Positions 7,085 through 14,083 of a stretch of 26,588 nt of DNA are shown here, in pieces. The notes under the pieces were generated by a model. It did no database searches, was not told the DNA's origin, and was given only the letters and a program-made list of their open reading frames with translations. Position numbers and translations under genes: made by a program. The DNA lies in IMG/VR virus record IMGVR_UViG_3300047300_000183, positions 1 to 26,588 of that record; one strand, 5' to 3'. The stretch is from a virus. Every line of letters begins with the position of its first letter. Position 1 is the stretch's first letter.

Positions 7085-9102
7085 TGGCTTACGAAAACAT
7101 TGAGCGTATCCGTGAAAATCTTATCAAGATGGTTGATAAGAACGCACCAGTAGCGCATATTGACAAGTACCTTAAAGAAGAAGGTTTTACACAAGAATCT
7201 TTTGCTAAAGCATTAGACCTTGTAAAACAATCTGGTGGTAAAACTGCTGAGTTTGGTGCTGGTCGATCATTAGCTCAAGGTGCTACTTTTGGTTTTGCTG
7301 ATGAACTTGAGTCATTGATTAAATCAATTAGTGGTCAAGGCACTTATGAACAAAACTTAGCTGCTCTTGAACTTGCTAAACAAAAGTATGGTCAACAAAA
7401 TCCTAAGACAGCATTGGCAACTGAAGTTGTTGGTGGATTGCCTTATGCTTTAGTTCCATTCTTAGGAACTGCTCGATATGCTCAAATGGCTAAAGAAGCT
7501 GCCCCATTGGTTCGTGCAGGAATTACCGCTGGCTCATCTGCTGTTACAGGTGCGCTTACTGGCGCATTGTCTGGTGCTGGTGGCGCAGGGGTTGGTGAGC
7601 GTATGGCTAGCGCACAAGCTGGTGGTGCATTTGGTGGCATGGTAGGTGGCGCTGCTCCTGCTGTCACAAAAGGCATTGGCATGGCAGGTGGCAAAGTAGT
7701 TGACGTAACTAGCGGCATCCCTGTTGTTCAACAAGTTGGAAAAGCTGTTGGATTGGCTACTGGTCAAACAGTAGATGCGGCTAATCGTGCTAAAGCCAAA
7801 CTTCTTGAGGCAATGTATCGTGATAAGGTTAGCCCTGCTGACTTGGAAAAGATGATTGCTGCTGCAACTAAGCCAGTTGGTATTGTTGATATTGCTGGTG
7901 AGAATGTTAAGTCTTTGGCTGATGTTGTTCAGAAGTATCCAAGCACAGCACGACAAACTGCAAAAACTGCTCTTGAGGAGCGTGGTTCTGGTCAAGCAGA
8001 TCGAATCAAATCTGACATTTCTACTTACTTAGGCTCATTTAATGATCCTATTGAATATGCAAAACAGATTTCTGCTCGTCAAAGTCAGACTGCTGCACCT
8101 TTGTATGAAAAAGCATATGCAAAAGGTCAAGGTCTTGCTTATCCAGAATTGAATAAATACTTTGAACTTCCACAATTCCAAGATGCTTACAAAAGGGCGC
8201 AACGAATTGGTAAGTTAGAAGGTGTTGATATTCCTGATTTAACTGCTGGTGCGCCATTTGATTTGCGTACTCTTGATTACGTTAAGCGTGGTCTTGATGA
8301 TGTTATTCAAAGTGGTAAACAAACAGGTGGTCTTGGACGTACTGAGCTAAACGCATTAAACAAGCGCAAGAACGATTATTTGTCGTTGCTTGATGACTTA
8401 GTGCCAGAATACAAACAAGCTCGTCAAGCATGGGCTGGAGATCAGTCATTGATTGATGCTACTGAAGCTGGCAAAGATTTCTTTAAGCTGTCTGCCTCAG
8501 ATGCAAAGCGTGCATTTAATGAGCTGTCAAAGTCTGAGCAAGACGCTTATCGTATTGGTGCTATTGACGCATTGAAGAACAAGATCAACACAGCTAAAGA
8601 TACGGCAGACATTCGTAAACGTATTTTTGGTTCTACTGAAGAACGTGATCGCATTTCTTCATTATTCCCAGATCAGAAGTCTTTCAATAAATTTGAGAAA
8701 GATATGTTGACTGAAGCAACAATGCGCAAAACTCAAGAGAAAATCTTGGGTAATTCTGCTACAGCAGAGCGTCAACTTGGTATGCAACAGCTTGAGGCAG
8801 AGCCTAGCTTTATTGGTCAACTGATTGAGCAAGGCCCACTACGAGGAACTATGGGTTATTTGAAAGCACAAGGTCAAGGCGTAGCAGGTCAAACTGCTGA
8901 AGAACTTGGCCCTATGCTGTTCAAACTTGGTGACCCAAGAGCAAACCTTGAGACACTAAAAGGATTGAGCGCATACGAAAAGTATTTGCTTGATCTTGAG
9001 GCTAAGAAAGCAGCAGGTTTGACTGGCGCATCTACAATGACTGGATTGTTAGACACAGAAAAACCATATCGTGTAGATTTAACTGGAATGGCTAACCCCT
9101 AA
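7084..9102 (+). CDS. Large internal virion (ejection) protein with a membrane-active Gly/Ala region
   Basis: 672 residues. The N-terminus has a short helical domain, then AQGATFGFADELESLIKSI, a motif frequent in large podoviral internal proteins. Residues about 115-215 are rich in Gly and Ala with hydrophobic runs (VVGGLPYALVPFLGTARYA, GALTGALSGAGGAGVGERM), suited to insert into the inner membrane during DNA delivery. The rest is long helical sequence rich in Gln, Lys and Glu. No lysozyme or transglycosylase motif is apparent. It is coupled to the previous gene by TAATG. An antisense HNH gene follows the stop, so the operon is interrupted here. Confidence 0.7.
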   Translation: MAYENIERIRENLIKMVDKNAPVAHIDKYLKEEGFTQESFAKALDLVKQSGGKTAEFGAGRSLAQGATFGFADELESLIKSISGQGTYEQNLAALELAKQKYGQQNPKTALATEVVGGLPYALVPFLGTARYAQMAKEAAPLVRAGITAGSSAVTGALTGALSGAGGAGVGERMASAQAGGAFGGMVGGAAPAVTKGIGMAGGKVVDVTSGIPVVQQVGKAVGLATGQTVDAANRAKAKLLEAMYRDKVSPADLEKMIAAATKPVGIVDIAGENVKSLADVVQKYPSTARQTAKTALEERGSGQADRIKSDISTYLGSFNDPIEYAKQISARQSQTAAPLYEKAYAKGQGLAYPELNKYFELPQFQDAYKRAQRIGKLEGVDIPDLTAGAPFDLRTLDYVKRGLDDVIQSGKQTGGLGRTELNALNKRKNDYLSLLDDLVPEYKQARQAWAGDQSLIDATEAGKDFFKLSASDAKRAFNELSKSEQDAYRIGAIDALKNKINTAKDTADIRKRIFGSTEERDRISSLFPDQKSFNKFEKDMLTEATMRKTQEKILGNSATAERQLGMQQLEAEPSFIGQLIEQGPLRGTMGYLKAQGQGVAGQTAEELGPMLFKLGDPRANLETLKGLSAYEKYLLDLEAKKAAGLTGASTMTGLLDTEKPYRVDLTGMANP

Positions 9103-9117
9103 GAGGAAATTATGTAA
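9103..9117 (+). other. SD followed by ATG-TAA start-stop
   Basis: GAGGAAATT leads into ATG (9112-9114) followed at once by TAA (9115-9117). It looks like a good initiation site with its reading frame cut off, just before the stop of the antisense HNH gene. It may be the scar of a gene start displaced by the HNH insertion, or a minimal regulatory ORF. Confidence 0.5.
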
Positions 9118-9122
9118 GAAGC

Positions 9123-9611
9123 CTAACTAAACCTAGCAAAATCTCCGTGTAGTTCTGATGCGGCTTTTTTGTAGGCTTCATGGGCTTCTTCAGCAGTTTT
9201 ATAGCAACCTAAATGGATTTCCTTGTAGTCAACTGTAATTCTTGCAACAAAGTTTTTGTTTTGCTTATGAAAATAAATGCCTTTAAACCCAGTCGTGTTG
9301 TTTACTCTAAGTTTGGTATTTCTGTTGTTTTGAGCATTTGTTGCTTCACGCAGATTAGAAAACAGATTGTTTGAGCGATTGCCATCAATATGATCTATTT
9401 GCTCAGGCCAATAACCATGAAACATCATAAAAATAATTCTATGAGCGTAGTGTTTCTTTTTATTAATTGTTACTTCATAGTAGCCGTTACTTTTTTTAAG
9501 TCGGCTAGCTTGTTTGCCTATGAGTTTGTTCCCTCTGCGGTCAACCTTCCAAAAAAGATGACCATCACGATATTCAAAAATCTCGTTAAGAAATTGCTGT
9601 GTGATTTCCAT
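9123..9611 (-). CDS. HNH homing endonuclease with AP2 DNA-binding domain (antisense)
   Basis: 162 residues from the ATG at 9611, which has a GGTGG SD-like sequence; a longer reading with a TTG start at 9710 would add 33 residues unlike the family. N-terminal part FEYRDGHLFWK is typical; the HNH core is AHRIIFMMFHGYWP, then QIDHIDGNRSNNLFSNLREA. The C-terminal AP2-type fold runs TGFKGIYFHKQNKNFVARIT through HEAYKKAASELHGDFARF. Such free-standing enzymes cut an allele lacking the gene and spread by repair copying. It is transcribed against all neighbours and more AT-rich than them, signs of transfer. A second HNH-AP2 gene lies at 11930-12448. Confidence 0.88.
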   Translation of the reverse strand: MEITQQFLNEIFEYRDGHLFWKVDRRGNKLIGKQASRLKKSNGYYEVTINKKKHYAHRIIFMMFHGYWPEQIDHIDGNRSNNLFSNLREATNAQNNRNTKLRVNNTTGFKGIYFHKQNKNFVARITVDYKEIHLGCYKTAEEAHEAYKKAASELHGDFARFS

Positions 9612-9629
9612 ACGTCCACCAAAGAAAAA

Positions 9630-9720
9630 CCCCTTGAACACACGCAGTACCAGTGCGAATATCCAAGGGGTAGCCAGTGGCTTAGAACTATGAAGGTCTG
9701 GTACACCCAAGGTCTAAGCC
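9630..9720 (-). ncRNA. Candidate structured leader RNA with three interlocked inverted repeats
   Basis: Three perfect inverted repeats interleave: CCCCTTG (9630-9636) with CAAGGGG (9664-9670); GTACCAG (9647-9653) with CTGGTAC (9698-9704); GGCTTAGA (9679-9686) with TCTAAGCC (9713-9720). Order along the DNA is A, B, A', C, B', C', with gaps of 8-11 bases. On the minus strand the last arm CAAGGGG runs into TTTTTCTTT just before the HNH start, so a regulatory leader for that gene is the simplest reading. The strand and function are inference; no known RNA class was recognised. Confidence 0.45.
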
Positions 9721-9744
9721 TGTCGATATTCTTTCATAAACAAA

Positions 9745-9773
9745 TTGCCTTGTCAACCACCAAGGCTTAAAAT
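9745..9773 (+). promoter_or_regulatory. Promoter candidate for the tail fibre gene
   Basis: TTGCCT (9745-9750), 17-base spacer, TAAAAT (9768-9773). The spacer contains a hairpin-forming GCCTTG (9747-9752) and CAAGGC (9761-9766). Start would be near 9780, ahead of the TAGGAG SD at 9788-9793. Confidence 0.45.
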
Positions 9774-9799
9774 TAGATCAACCGAACTAGGAGTCCAAA

Positions 9800-11410
9800 A
9801 TGGCCCGTACGAAGATTAGTGAATTTAGCGCAACACCTGCCAATAATACTGATATTGACAGCATCAACTTGGCCGAGGGTTGTGCCCCGAGTGGCATTAA
9901 CGATGCTATCCGTGAGTTAATGGCTCAACTGAAAGACTTTCAGACTGGTGCTGTTGGCGACTCATTTAACGGCCCTGTAGGAACTACTACAGCCGCCGCA
10001 GGTGCTTTCACTACTCTGAGCGCTTCTAGCACAGTAACCTTGTCTGGTGGTACAGCCAATGGTGTTACATATCTGAACGGCTCTAAAGTCCTTACAAGTG
10101 GCTCTGCTCTTACTTTTGATGGGACTAATTTATCGTCAACAGGTGGAGCGACATTCCAAGGAAGTCCTACAGGATACAGCGGTGGCGAGGTTCGATTAGG
10201 CCCAACAACAGCAGATGTTCAGTCTTCTGTTTCCACACAAGCCACAGGCTCTCCTATTCTTTTCTTTGACCATCGAGGCACAAGCAACACAGGTATTTTT
10301 GCTTGGCGTAATAGCTCTGGCGGAGCAAGTGAGTTAATGCGCCTAACCTCTACAGGTCTTGGCATTGGGACGAGTTCGCCTGCTGAGAAACTTAGTGTTG
10401 CTGGAAACATTCGACTCAACGGAAACAGAGCAGTAATTTTTCAACAAGATTCTGGTGTAGCTACTGGTGCTTTGTCATTCCGTAATAGTTCAGGCACTCA
10501 AAAAGCCGCAGTAGCTAGTTATTACAATGTTGCAGACGAAGGAAACTTAGAGTTTATTGGGCCAAGCGGTAGCACCAATATGTTGCTAAACTCCTCTGGC
10601 AACCTTGGATTAGGAGTTACTCCTAGTGCTTCTTGGGCAAGCGGAACACAATCATTTCAGTTTGGCCCATCTTCTGCGTTGTACAACCCAGGAAGTGGTT
10701 CTCGTGCAGTTCTTGCGTCAAACGCAATTTTTACTTCTGGTGTCAGTACAGCAACATACATCACCAGCAACGCTGCTGCTTATTACGATCAAGACAACGG
10801 AAGTCACAAGTGGAACATTGCCCCATCAGGCACAGCAGGAAACGCCATTACCTTCAGCCAAGTGATGACATTGGATGCTAGTGGGAATTTGCTAGTGGGT
10901 AAAACAGGAATTGATTTCACAGTCAATGGCGCTCAATTCCTGTCTGGGGCTGGTGGAAGTTCAATTACTTCTACAAGTGTTGCCTGCCTCGGTTTGAATT
11001 TATTGGGTTCTGACGGAACTATTGTAGGTTTTTATAAATCAAGTTCCGCTGTAGGTTCAATCTCAGTTACAACAACCGCTACCGCCTACAACACATCATC
11101 CGACTACCGCCTGAAAAACACCATTGCCCCAATGACAGGCGCATTGGCTAAAGTGGCTCAACTAAAGCCTTGCACTTACAAGTGGAACGCTGACGGCTCT
11201 GATGGTCAAGGATTCATTGCTCACGAACTTGCCGAAGTTGTGCCTCAATGCGTGACTGGTGAGAAGGATGCTGTGGACGAGGAAGGCAATCCTAAGTACC
11301 AAGGCATTGACACATCATTCTTGGTGGCTACATTGACAGCGGCTTTGCAAGAGGCTCATGGTTTGATTAAAAGCCTTGAGGCTCGTGTTGTTGCGTTGGA
11401 GGCAAAATGA
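9800..11410 (+). CDS. Tail fibre protein with C-terminal peptidase S74 chaperone
   Basis: 536 residues. The N-terminal 60 (MARTKISEFSATPANNTDID, then INDAIRELMAQLKDF) is the virion-attachment module common to podoviral fibres. A long Ser/Thr/Gly-rich beta region follows, with repeats such as LRLTSTGLGIGTSSPAEKLS. From about residue 434 (SDYRLK) the intramolecular chaperone begins: this Ser-Lys pair is the autocleavage site of S74 domains, which trimerise the fibre and then cut themselves off. GFIAHELAEVVP and a terminal coiled coil (IKSLEARVVALEAK) complete it. The receptor-binding role is inferred. The coiled coil stops abruptly at the overlapping HNH start (ATGA); the following gene ends with what looks like the rest of it. 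Confidence 0.9.
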   Translation: MARTKISEFSATPANNTDIDSINLAEGCAPSGINDAIRELMAQLKDFQTGAVGDSFNGPVGTTTAAAGAFTTLSASSTVTLSGGTANGVTYLNGSKVLTSGSALTFDGTNLSSTGGATFQGSPTGYSGGEVRLGPTTADVQSSVSTQATGSPILFFDHRGTSNTGIFAWRNSSGGASELMRLTSTGLGIGTSSPAEKLSVAGNIRLNGNRAVIFQQDSGVATGALSFRNSSGTQKAAVASYYNVADEGNLEFIGPSGSTNMLLNSSGNLGLGVTPSASWASGTQSFQFGPSSALYNPGSGSRAVLASNAIFTSGVSTATYITSNAAAYYDQDNGSHKWNIAPSGTAGNAITFSQVMTLDASGNLLVGKTGIDFTVNGAQFLSGAGGSSITSTSVACLGLNLLGSDGTIVGFYKSSSAVGSISVTTTATAYNTSSDYRLKNTIAPMTGALAKVAQLKPCTYKWNADGSDGQGFIAHELAEVVPQCVTGEKDAVDEEGNPKYQGIDTSFLVATLTAALQEAHGLIKSLEARVVALEAK

Positions 11411-11910
11411 CCGAAATCTGGCATCCATGTGCGGGATATGAAACTCACTATGAAGTGAGCAATTTTGGCAATGTGCGTTCTATTGAGCGTATGGTAAACA
11501 ATCGCCTAGGAAATGGTGTTCGAAAGTCACCTGCAAAATTGCTTAAACAAGGTAAAAGCAAGTCTGGTTACATGATTGTTAGTTTTTGTGTTGACGGTAT
11601 AAAAAACAACCAAAATGTACATCGACTTGTAGCAAGAGCATTTATTCCAAATGAAAGCAATAAACCTCAAGTTAATCACAAGAATGGTGTCAAAACAGAC
11701 AACAATATTGAAAACCTTGAATGGGTTACTGTTTCAGAAAATGGTCTTCATGCTTACAGAACTTTAGGCATTACAACTTGGAATAAAGGTAAAACTTTAC
11801 CAAAATATAGTGACGCAAGAAAAGCACAAATTAGTGAAAGAATGAAAAATTGGCACAAAGCCAACAAACTCAAAGCAGAATTCGATGCCTACAAAGCATC
11901 ACACCCCTAA
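11407..11910 (+). CDS. NUMOD4-HNH homing endonuclease fused to a displaced fibre tail
   Basis: 167 residues. Residues 1-45 are a NUMOD4 DNA-binding motif (EIWHPCAGYETHYEVSNFGN). The HNH core follows (VHRLVARAFIP, then PQVNHKNGVKTDNNIENLEW), then a NUMOD3-like region (TWNKGKTLPKYSDARKAQIS). The last 13 residues, LKAEFDAYKASHP (DNA 11869-11907), are unlike an HNH end and have a more GC-rich codon choice; they read as a continuation of the fibre's coiled coil. Its ATG overlaps the fibre stop, so it is co-translated with the fibre. HNH identity is firm; the fused tail is inference. Confidence 0.88.
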   Translation: MTEIWHPCAGYETHYEVSNFGNVRSIERMVNNRLGNGVRKSPAKLLKQGKSKSGYMIVSFCVDGIKNNQNVHRLVARAFIPNESNKPQVNHKNGVKTDNNIENLEWVTVSENGLHAYRTLGITTWNKGKTLPKYSDARKAQISERMKNWHKANKLKAEFDAYKASHP

Positions 11911-11929
11911 TCTTTTAAAAGGAAACACC

Positions 11930-12448
11930 ATGACCTTGACGCAAGAAGAAGCACACCGCTTGTTTGAGTACAAGGATGGAGTTCTATTTTGGAAAGAGCA
12001 ATTAGTATCTAACTTCCCAACACATTCAGACCATAAAAGATGGACAACAAGATTTGCAAATAAACAAGCAGGTTCTTGTGCTGGGATTTATGTAAATGTT
12101 TCAGTCAAAAATGTACGGCATCAAGTGCATAGAATTATTTTCTTAATGCATCATGGATATATGCCTAAAATTGTTGACCATATAAATGGGAAAACTCAAG
12201 ACAATAGAATTGAAAATTTAAGAGCCGCAACACATACTGAAAATTTAAGGAATTGCAAAATTCCTAAGACAAATACTTCAGGATATAAAAATGTTGTTTG
12301 GCACTCTCAAAGAAAAAAATGGAATGTTAGATTAACTATAAACCATAAAAATACATCTTTTGGTTTATATGATGATATTGAACTTGCTGATCTTGTTGCA
12401 CAAGAAGTAAGGAATAAATATTTTGGTTCTTTTGCTCGTAATTTTTAA
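11930..12448 (+). CDS. HNH homing endonuclease with AP2 domain
   Basis: 172 residues from the ATG at 11930, chosen because AAAAGGAAACACC lies just upstream and because TQEEAHRLFEYKDGVLFWK is the usual family opening; an in-frame start at 11885 would run through the previous gene's end. The HNH core is QVHRIIFLMHHGYMP followed by IVDHINGKTQDNRIENLRAA. The AP2-like part has TSGYKNVVWHSQRKKWNVRL and ends FGSFARNF. It is a distant paralogue of the antisense gene at 9123-9611. It is markedly more AT-rich than the fibre, consistent with recent acquisition. It stands between the fibre and the small fibre-associated gene at 12458. Confidence 0.88.
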   Translation: MTLTQEEAHRLFEYKDGVLFWKEQLVSNFPTHSDHKRWTTRFANKQAGSCAGIYVNVSVKNVRHQVHRIIFLMHHGYMPKIVDHINGKTQDNRIENLRAATHTENLRNCKIPKTNTSGYKNVVWHSQRKKWNVRLTINHKNTSFGLYDDIELADLVAQEVRNKYFGSFARNF

Positions 12449-12457
12449 AGGAAATAT

Positions 12458-12748
12458 ATGACTTCATATACATGGACTATTAGCAATCTTGAAAGAGATA
12501 CATCAAACAATTTTGTAACAACGGCTCATTGGCAAGCCACAGCTACTGATGGCGATCACACAACATCCGTCTATGCGACTTGCTCTTGGGAAAGTGGTAC
12601 TCCAGTTATTGCATACGAAAATCTTACGCAAGAAACTGTTTTAAGTTGGGTTTGGGAAAATATTAGTAAATCCGCTACAGAGGCTTCATTGGCTGCTCAG
12701 ATTGCTTTGCTGAAGAATCCTGTAAAACAAAGCGGTACGCCTTGGTAA
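12458..12748 (+). CDS. Small fibre-associated phage protein (DUF7936-like)
   Basis: 96 residues. It opens TSYTWTISNLERDTSNNFVT, continues TAHWQATATDGDHTTSVYAT, and ends in EASLAAQIALLKNPVKQSG. This family is commonly found directly after tail fibre genes and may be a fibre accessory or assembly protein; its function is not established. Its SD (AAAGGAAATAT) lies across the end of the upstream HNH gene. The two HNH genes have probably come between it and the fibre. Confidence 0.7.
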   Translation: MTSYTWTISNLERDTSNNFVTTAHWQATATDGDHTTSVYATCSWESGTPVIAYENLTQETVLSWVWENISKSATEASLAAQIALLKNPVKQSGTPW

Positions 12749-12756
12749 AACGAGAA

Positions 12757-12778
12757 GCCACCACTCGATTTTGGTGGC
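12757..12778 (+). terminator. Hairpin between fibre block and lysis block, weak terminator
   Basis: GCCACCA (12757-12763) and TGGTGGC (12772-12778) form 7 perfect pairs around an 8-base loop. The tract after it, ACTTT, is too short for a strong terminator; it may attenuate, or protect the mRNA end. Confidence 0.5.
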
Positions 12779-12794
12779 ACTTTAGGAGAAAATC

Positions 12795-13007
12795 ATGGGC
12801 GAGAAAAAAACAAACCCTGTGACGATTGACGGAGTTGAGTACATCTTTGAGGACATGACACCAGAGCAACAAGCCTTGCTCAACCATGTTATTGACTTAG
12901 AGCGCAAACTTAACTCTGCTAAGTTCAATGTTGACCAACTTCAAGTAGGCAGAGATGCTTTCTTTGGTCTGCTCAAAACATCATTAGAGAAAAAGCCAGA
13001 GGCGTAA
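12795..13007 (+). CDS. Small coiled-coil phage protein (DUF6447-like)
   Basis: 70 residues. The first part, NPVTIDGVEYIFEDMTPEQQ, then a helix ALLNHVIDLERKLNSAKFNV, and a C-terminal GRDAFFGLLKTSLEKKPEA, resembles the DUF6447 pattern of a short beta hairpin before a coiled coil. The function is unknown. The SD TTTAGGAGAAAATC is nearly the same as the one before 4951. It is immediately followed by the holin start. Confidence 0.55.
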   Translation: MGEKKTNPVTIDGVEYIFEDMTPEQQALLNHVIDLERKLNSAKFNVDQLQVGRDAFFGLLKTSLEKKPEA

Positions 13008-13235
13008 ATGGAACAGCACACCGCAGAAGTTGCATCAGCAGTAGCAACTAAAGCAGCTTCAGTAGCAACCTATGGAGGCGCTAGTAGTGCCATATTCTTT
13101 GGTTTAACAGCCAATGAGTTTGGTGCTATCTGCGGTGTAGCAATTGGTTTTATCGGTCTTGTGGCTAATATCTGGTTCAAGCATCAACACTTAAAGTTGG
13201 CTCGTAAAGAATCTGGTTGGTACACAGAGGATTGA
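13008..13235 (+). CDS. Holin, HP1-like family
   Basis: 75 residues. It has an amphipathic N-terminal stretch (SAVATKAASVATYGGAS), a hydrophobic segment (SAIFFGLTANEFGAICGVAI) continuing into GFIGLVANIWF, and a short charged C-terminus (KHQHLKLARKESG), as in class II / HP1-type phage holins. Holins oligomerise in the inner membrane and open it at a set time. Position at the head of the lysis block and close coupling to its neighbours support the call. A second membrane protein at 14055 could act with or against it. Confidence 0.75.
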   Translation: MEQHTAEVASAVATKAASVATYGGASSAIFFGLTANEFGAICGVAIGFIGLVANIWFKHQHLKLARKESGWYTED

Positions 13236-13236
13236 T

Positions 13237-13740
13237 ATGATTCCACTCGACCCCATAGCTGCTTTAAATGGTCTTCAAAGTGCCATTTCAATGGTCAAGA
13301 AGGCTAGTAAGGTAGCCAATGATTTAAGCGGTCTTGCCCCGATGATTGGCAAGATGTTTGATGCCAAGAGTGCTGCTACTCGTGCTTTGATTGAAGCCAA
13401 GAAGGGTGGTAACAAGGGGTCAAACTTAGGCGCTGCACTTCAGATTGAAATGGCGCTTGAACAAGCCAGAGCATTTGAAGAAGAACTGAAGATGTTGTTC
13501 ATGCAGACAGGAAAGATTGATGTCTGGAACAAGATCAAAGAGCGTCAGCTACAAATGGACGCTGACGATGCCAAAGAGATGCGTAAGCTAAGAGAGCAAG
13601 AAAAGCGTGAGAAGGAAGCTGAAGAAGAACAAATGACTTACCTGATTGCAGGACTGGCTATTGTTCTTTTGTTGTTTGCTGTTTTTGTTGGCGTATCTGA
13701 GATTTCAGATATGTGCGCTAAGACAAAGTGCGGTAGATGA
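13237..13740 (+). CDS. Coiled-coil protein with C-terminal membrane anchor
   Basis: 167 residues. The N-terminal half contains AALNGLQSAISMVKKASKVA and GGNKGSNLGAALQIEMALEQ; then KMLFMQTGKIDVWNKIKERQ and a highly charged helix (residues about 110-132) rich in Lys, Arg and Glu. Residues about 135-152 (YLIAGLAIVLLLFAVFVGV) form one transmembrane helix. Related proteins lie near lysis genes in aquatic podovirus-like phages, with no known function. It may be a membrane-anchored virion or lysis factor. The stop overlaps the next small ORF (ATGA). Confidence 0.65.
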   Translation: MIPLDPIAALNGLQSAISMVKKASKVANDLSGLAPMIGKMFDAKSAATRALIEAKKGGNKGSNLGAALQIEMALEQARAFEEELKMLFMQTGKIDVWNKIKERQLQMDADDAKEMRKLREQEKREKEAEEEQMTYLIAGLAIVLLLFAVFVGVSEISDMCAKTKCGR

Positions 13741-13886
13741 ATGAGTACCAAAAGCAATTTGATCTGTTTTGCAGAATCATGTGCTACGGATGGGCTGTTT
13801 GGTGGTTTCTCGGGTTTCTAAGATTCCTACCTGATGACCTATCCAACAGGATTGTTGACCTTTTACTGTCAAAGATAGGGTTATGA
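13737..13886 (+). CDS. Tiny membrane protein, 49 residues
   Basis: An ORF of 49 residues whose ATG overlaps the previous stop (ATGA) and whose own stop TGA overlaps the next start (ATGA). It begins MNEYQKQFDLFCRIMCYGWA and has one aromatic-rich hydrophobic segment (CYGWAVWWFLGFLRFL, residues about 16-31) followed by a polar amphipathic C-terminus (DDLSNRIVDLLLSKIG). Double coupling and a clear membrane helix support expression. It is not recognised; a lysis modulator is possible. Confidence 0.6.
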   Translation: MNEYQKQFDLFCRIMCYGWAVWWFLGFLRFLPDDLSNRIVDLLLSKIGL

Positions 13887-14083
13887 GATATTTACTACTT
13901 TTGTTTCTATTGACAGGTTGTGAGGATAAATACAGGTATTTCTGCCAGAATCCTGACAACTTTATCCACCCTAATTGCCAAAAGCCAAAGTGCCAGTTTA
14001 CTCAGACTTGCCCTGAATACTTGGTAGCTCCAATTCTTGAAAAAAAGGTTAACGATGTCCAAGAAACAAAGACCAACAATTGA
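13883..14083 (+). CDS. Cysteine-rich small lipoprotein
   Basis: 66 residues. A very short signal (MRYLLLLFLLTGC) ends in the lipobox LLTGC, so Cys13 should be lipidated. Residue +2 is Glu, not Asp, which favours outer-membrane sorting. Four more cysteines follow (21, 32, 37, 43), enough for two disulfides in the periplasm. It sits inside the lysis block but separate from the Rz1-type lipoprotein at 14754. Lysis helper or superinfection-exclusion lipoprotein are both possible; nothing in the sequence decides. Confidence 0.7.
   Translation: MRYLLLLFLLTGCEDKYRYFCQNPDNFIHPNCQKPKCQFTQTCPEYLVAPILEKKVNDVQETKTNN

Noticed and set aside
7534-7995. Antisense ORF of 153 codons inside the large ejection protein gene (similarly 5143-5592)
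   Set aside because: Composition is rich in Cys, Ser and Leu as expected for the reverse of the real frame; no SD or family match.
9612-9710. N-terminal extension of the antisense HNH gene from TTG at 9710
   Set aside because: The extra 33 residues do not resemble the family, and the ATG at 9611 has an SD and the usual family start.
9123-9780. Group I intron carrying the antisense HNH gene
   Set aside because: There is no split coding sequence on the minus strand, and the spacing between pairings is too small for the P4-P6 and P7 core.
14037-14054. TTG start for the two-TM protein
   Set aside because: ATG at 14055 has a better placed purine-rich SD and avoids a non-ATG start.
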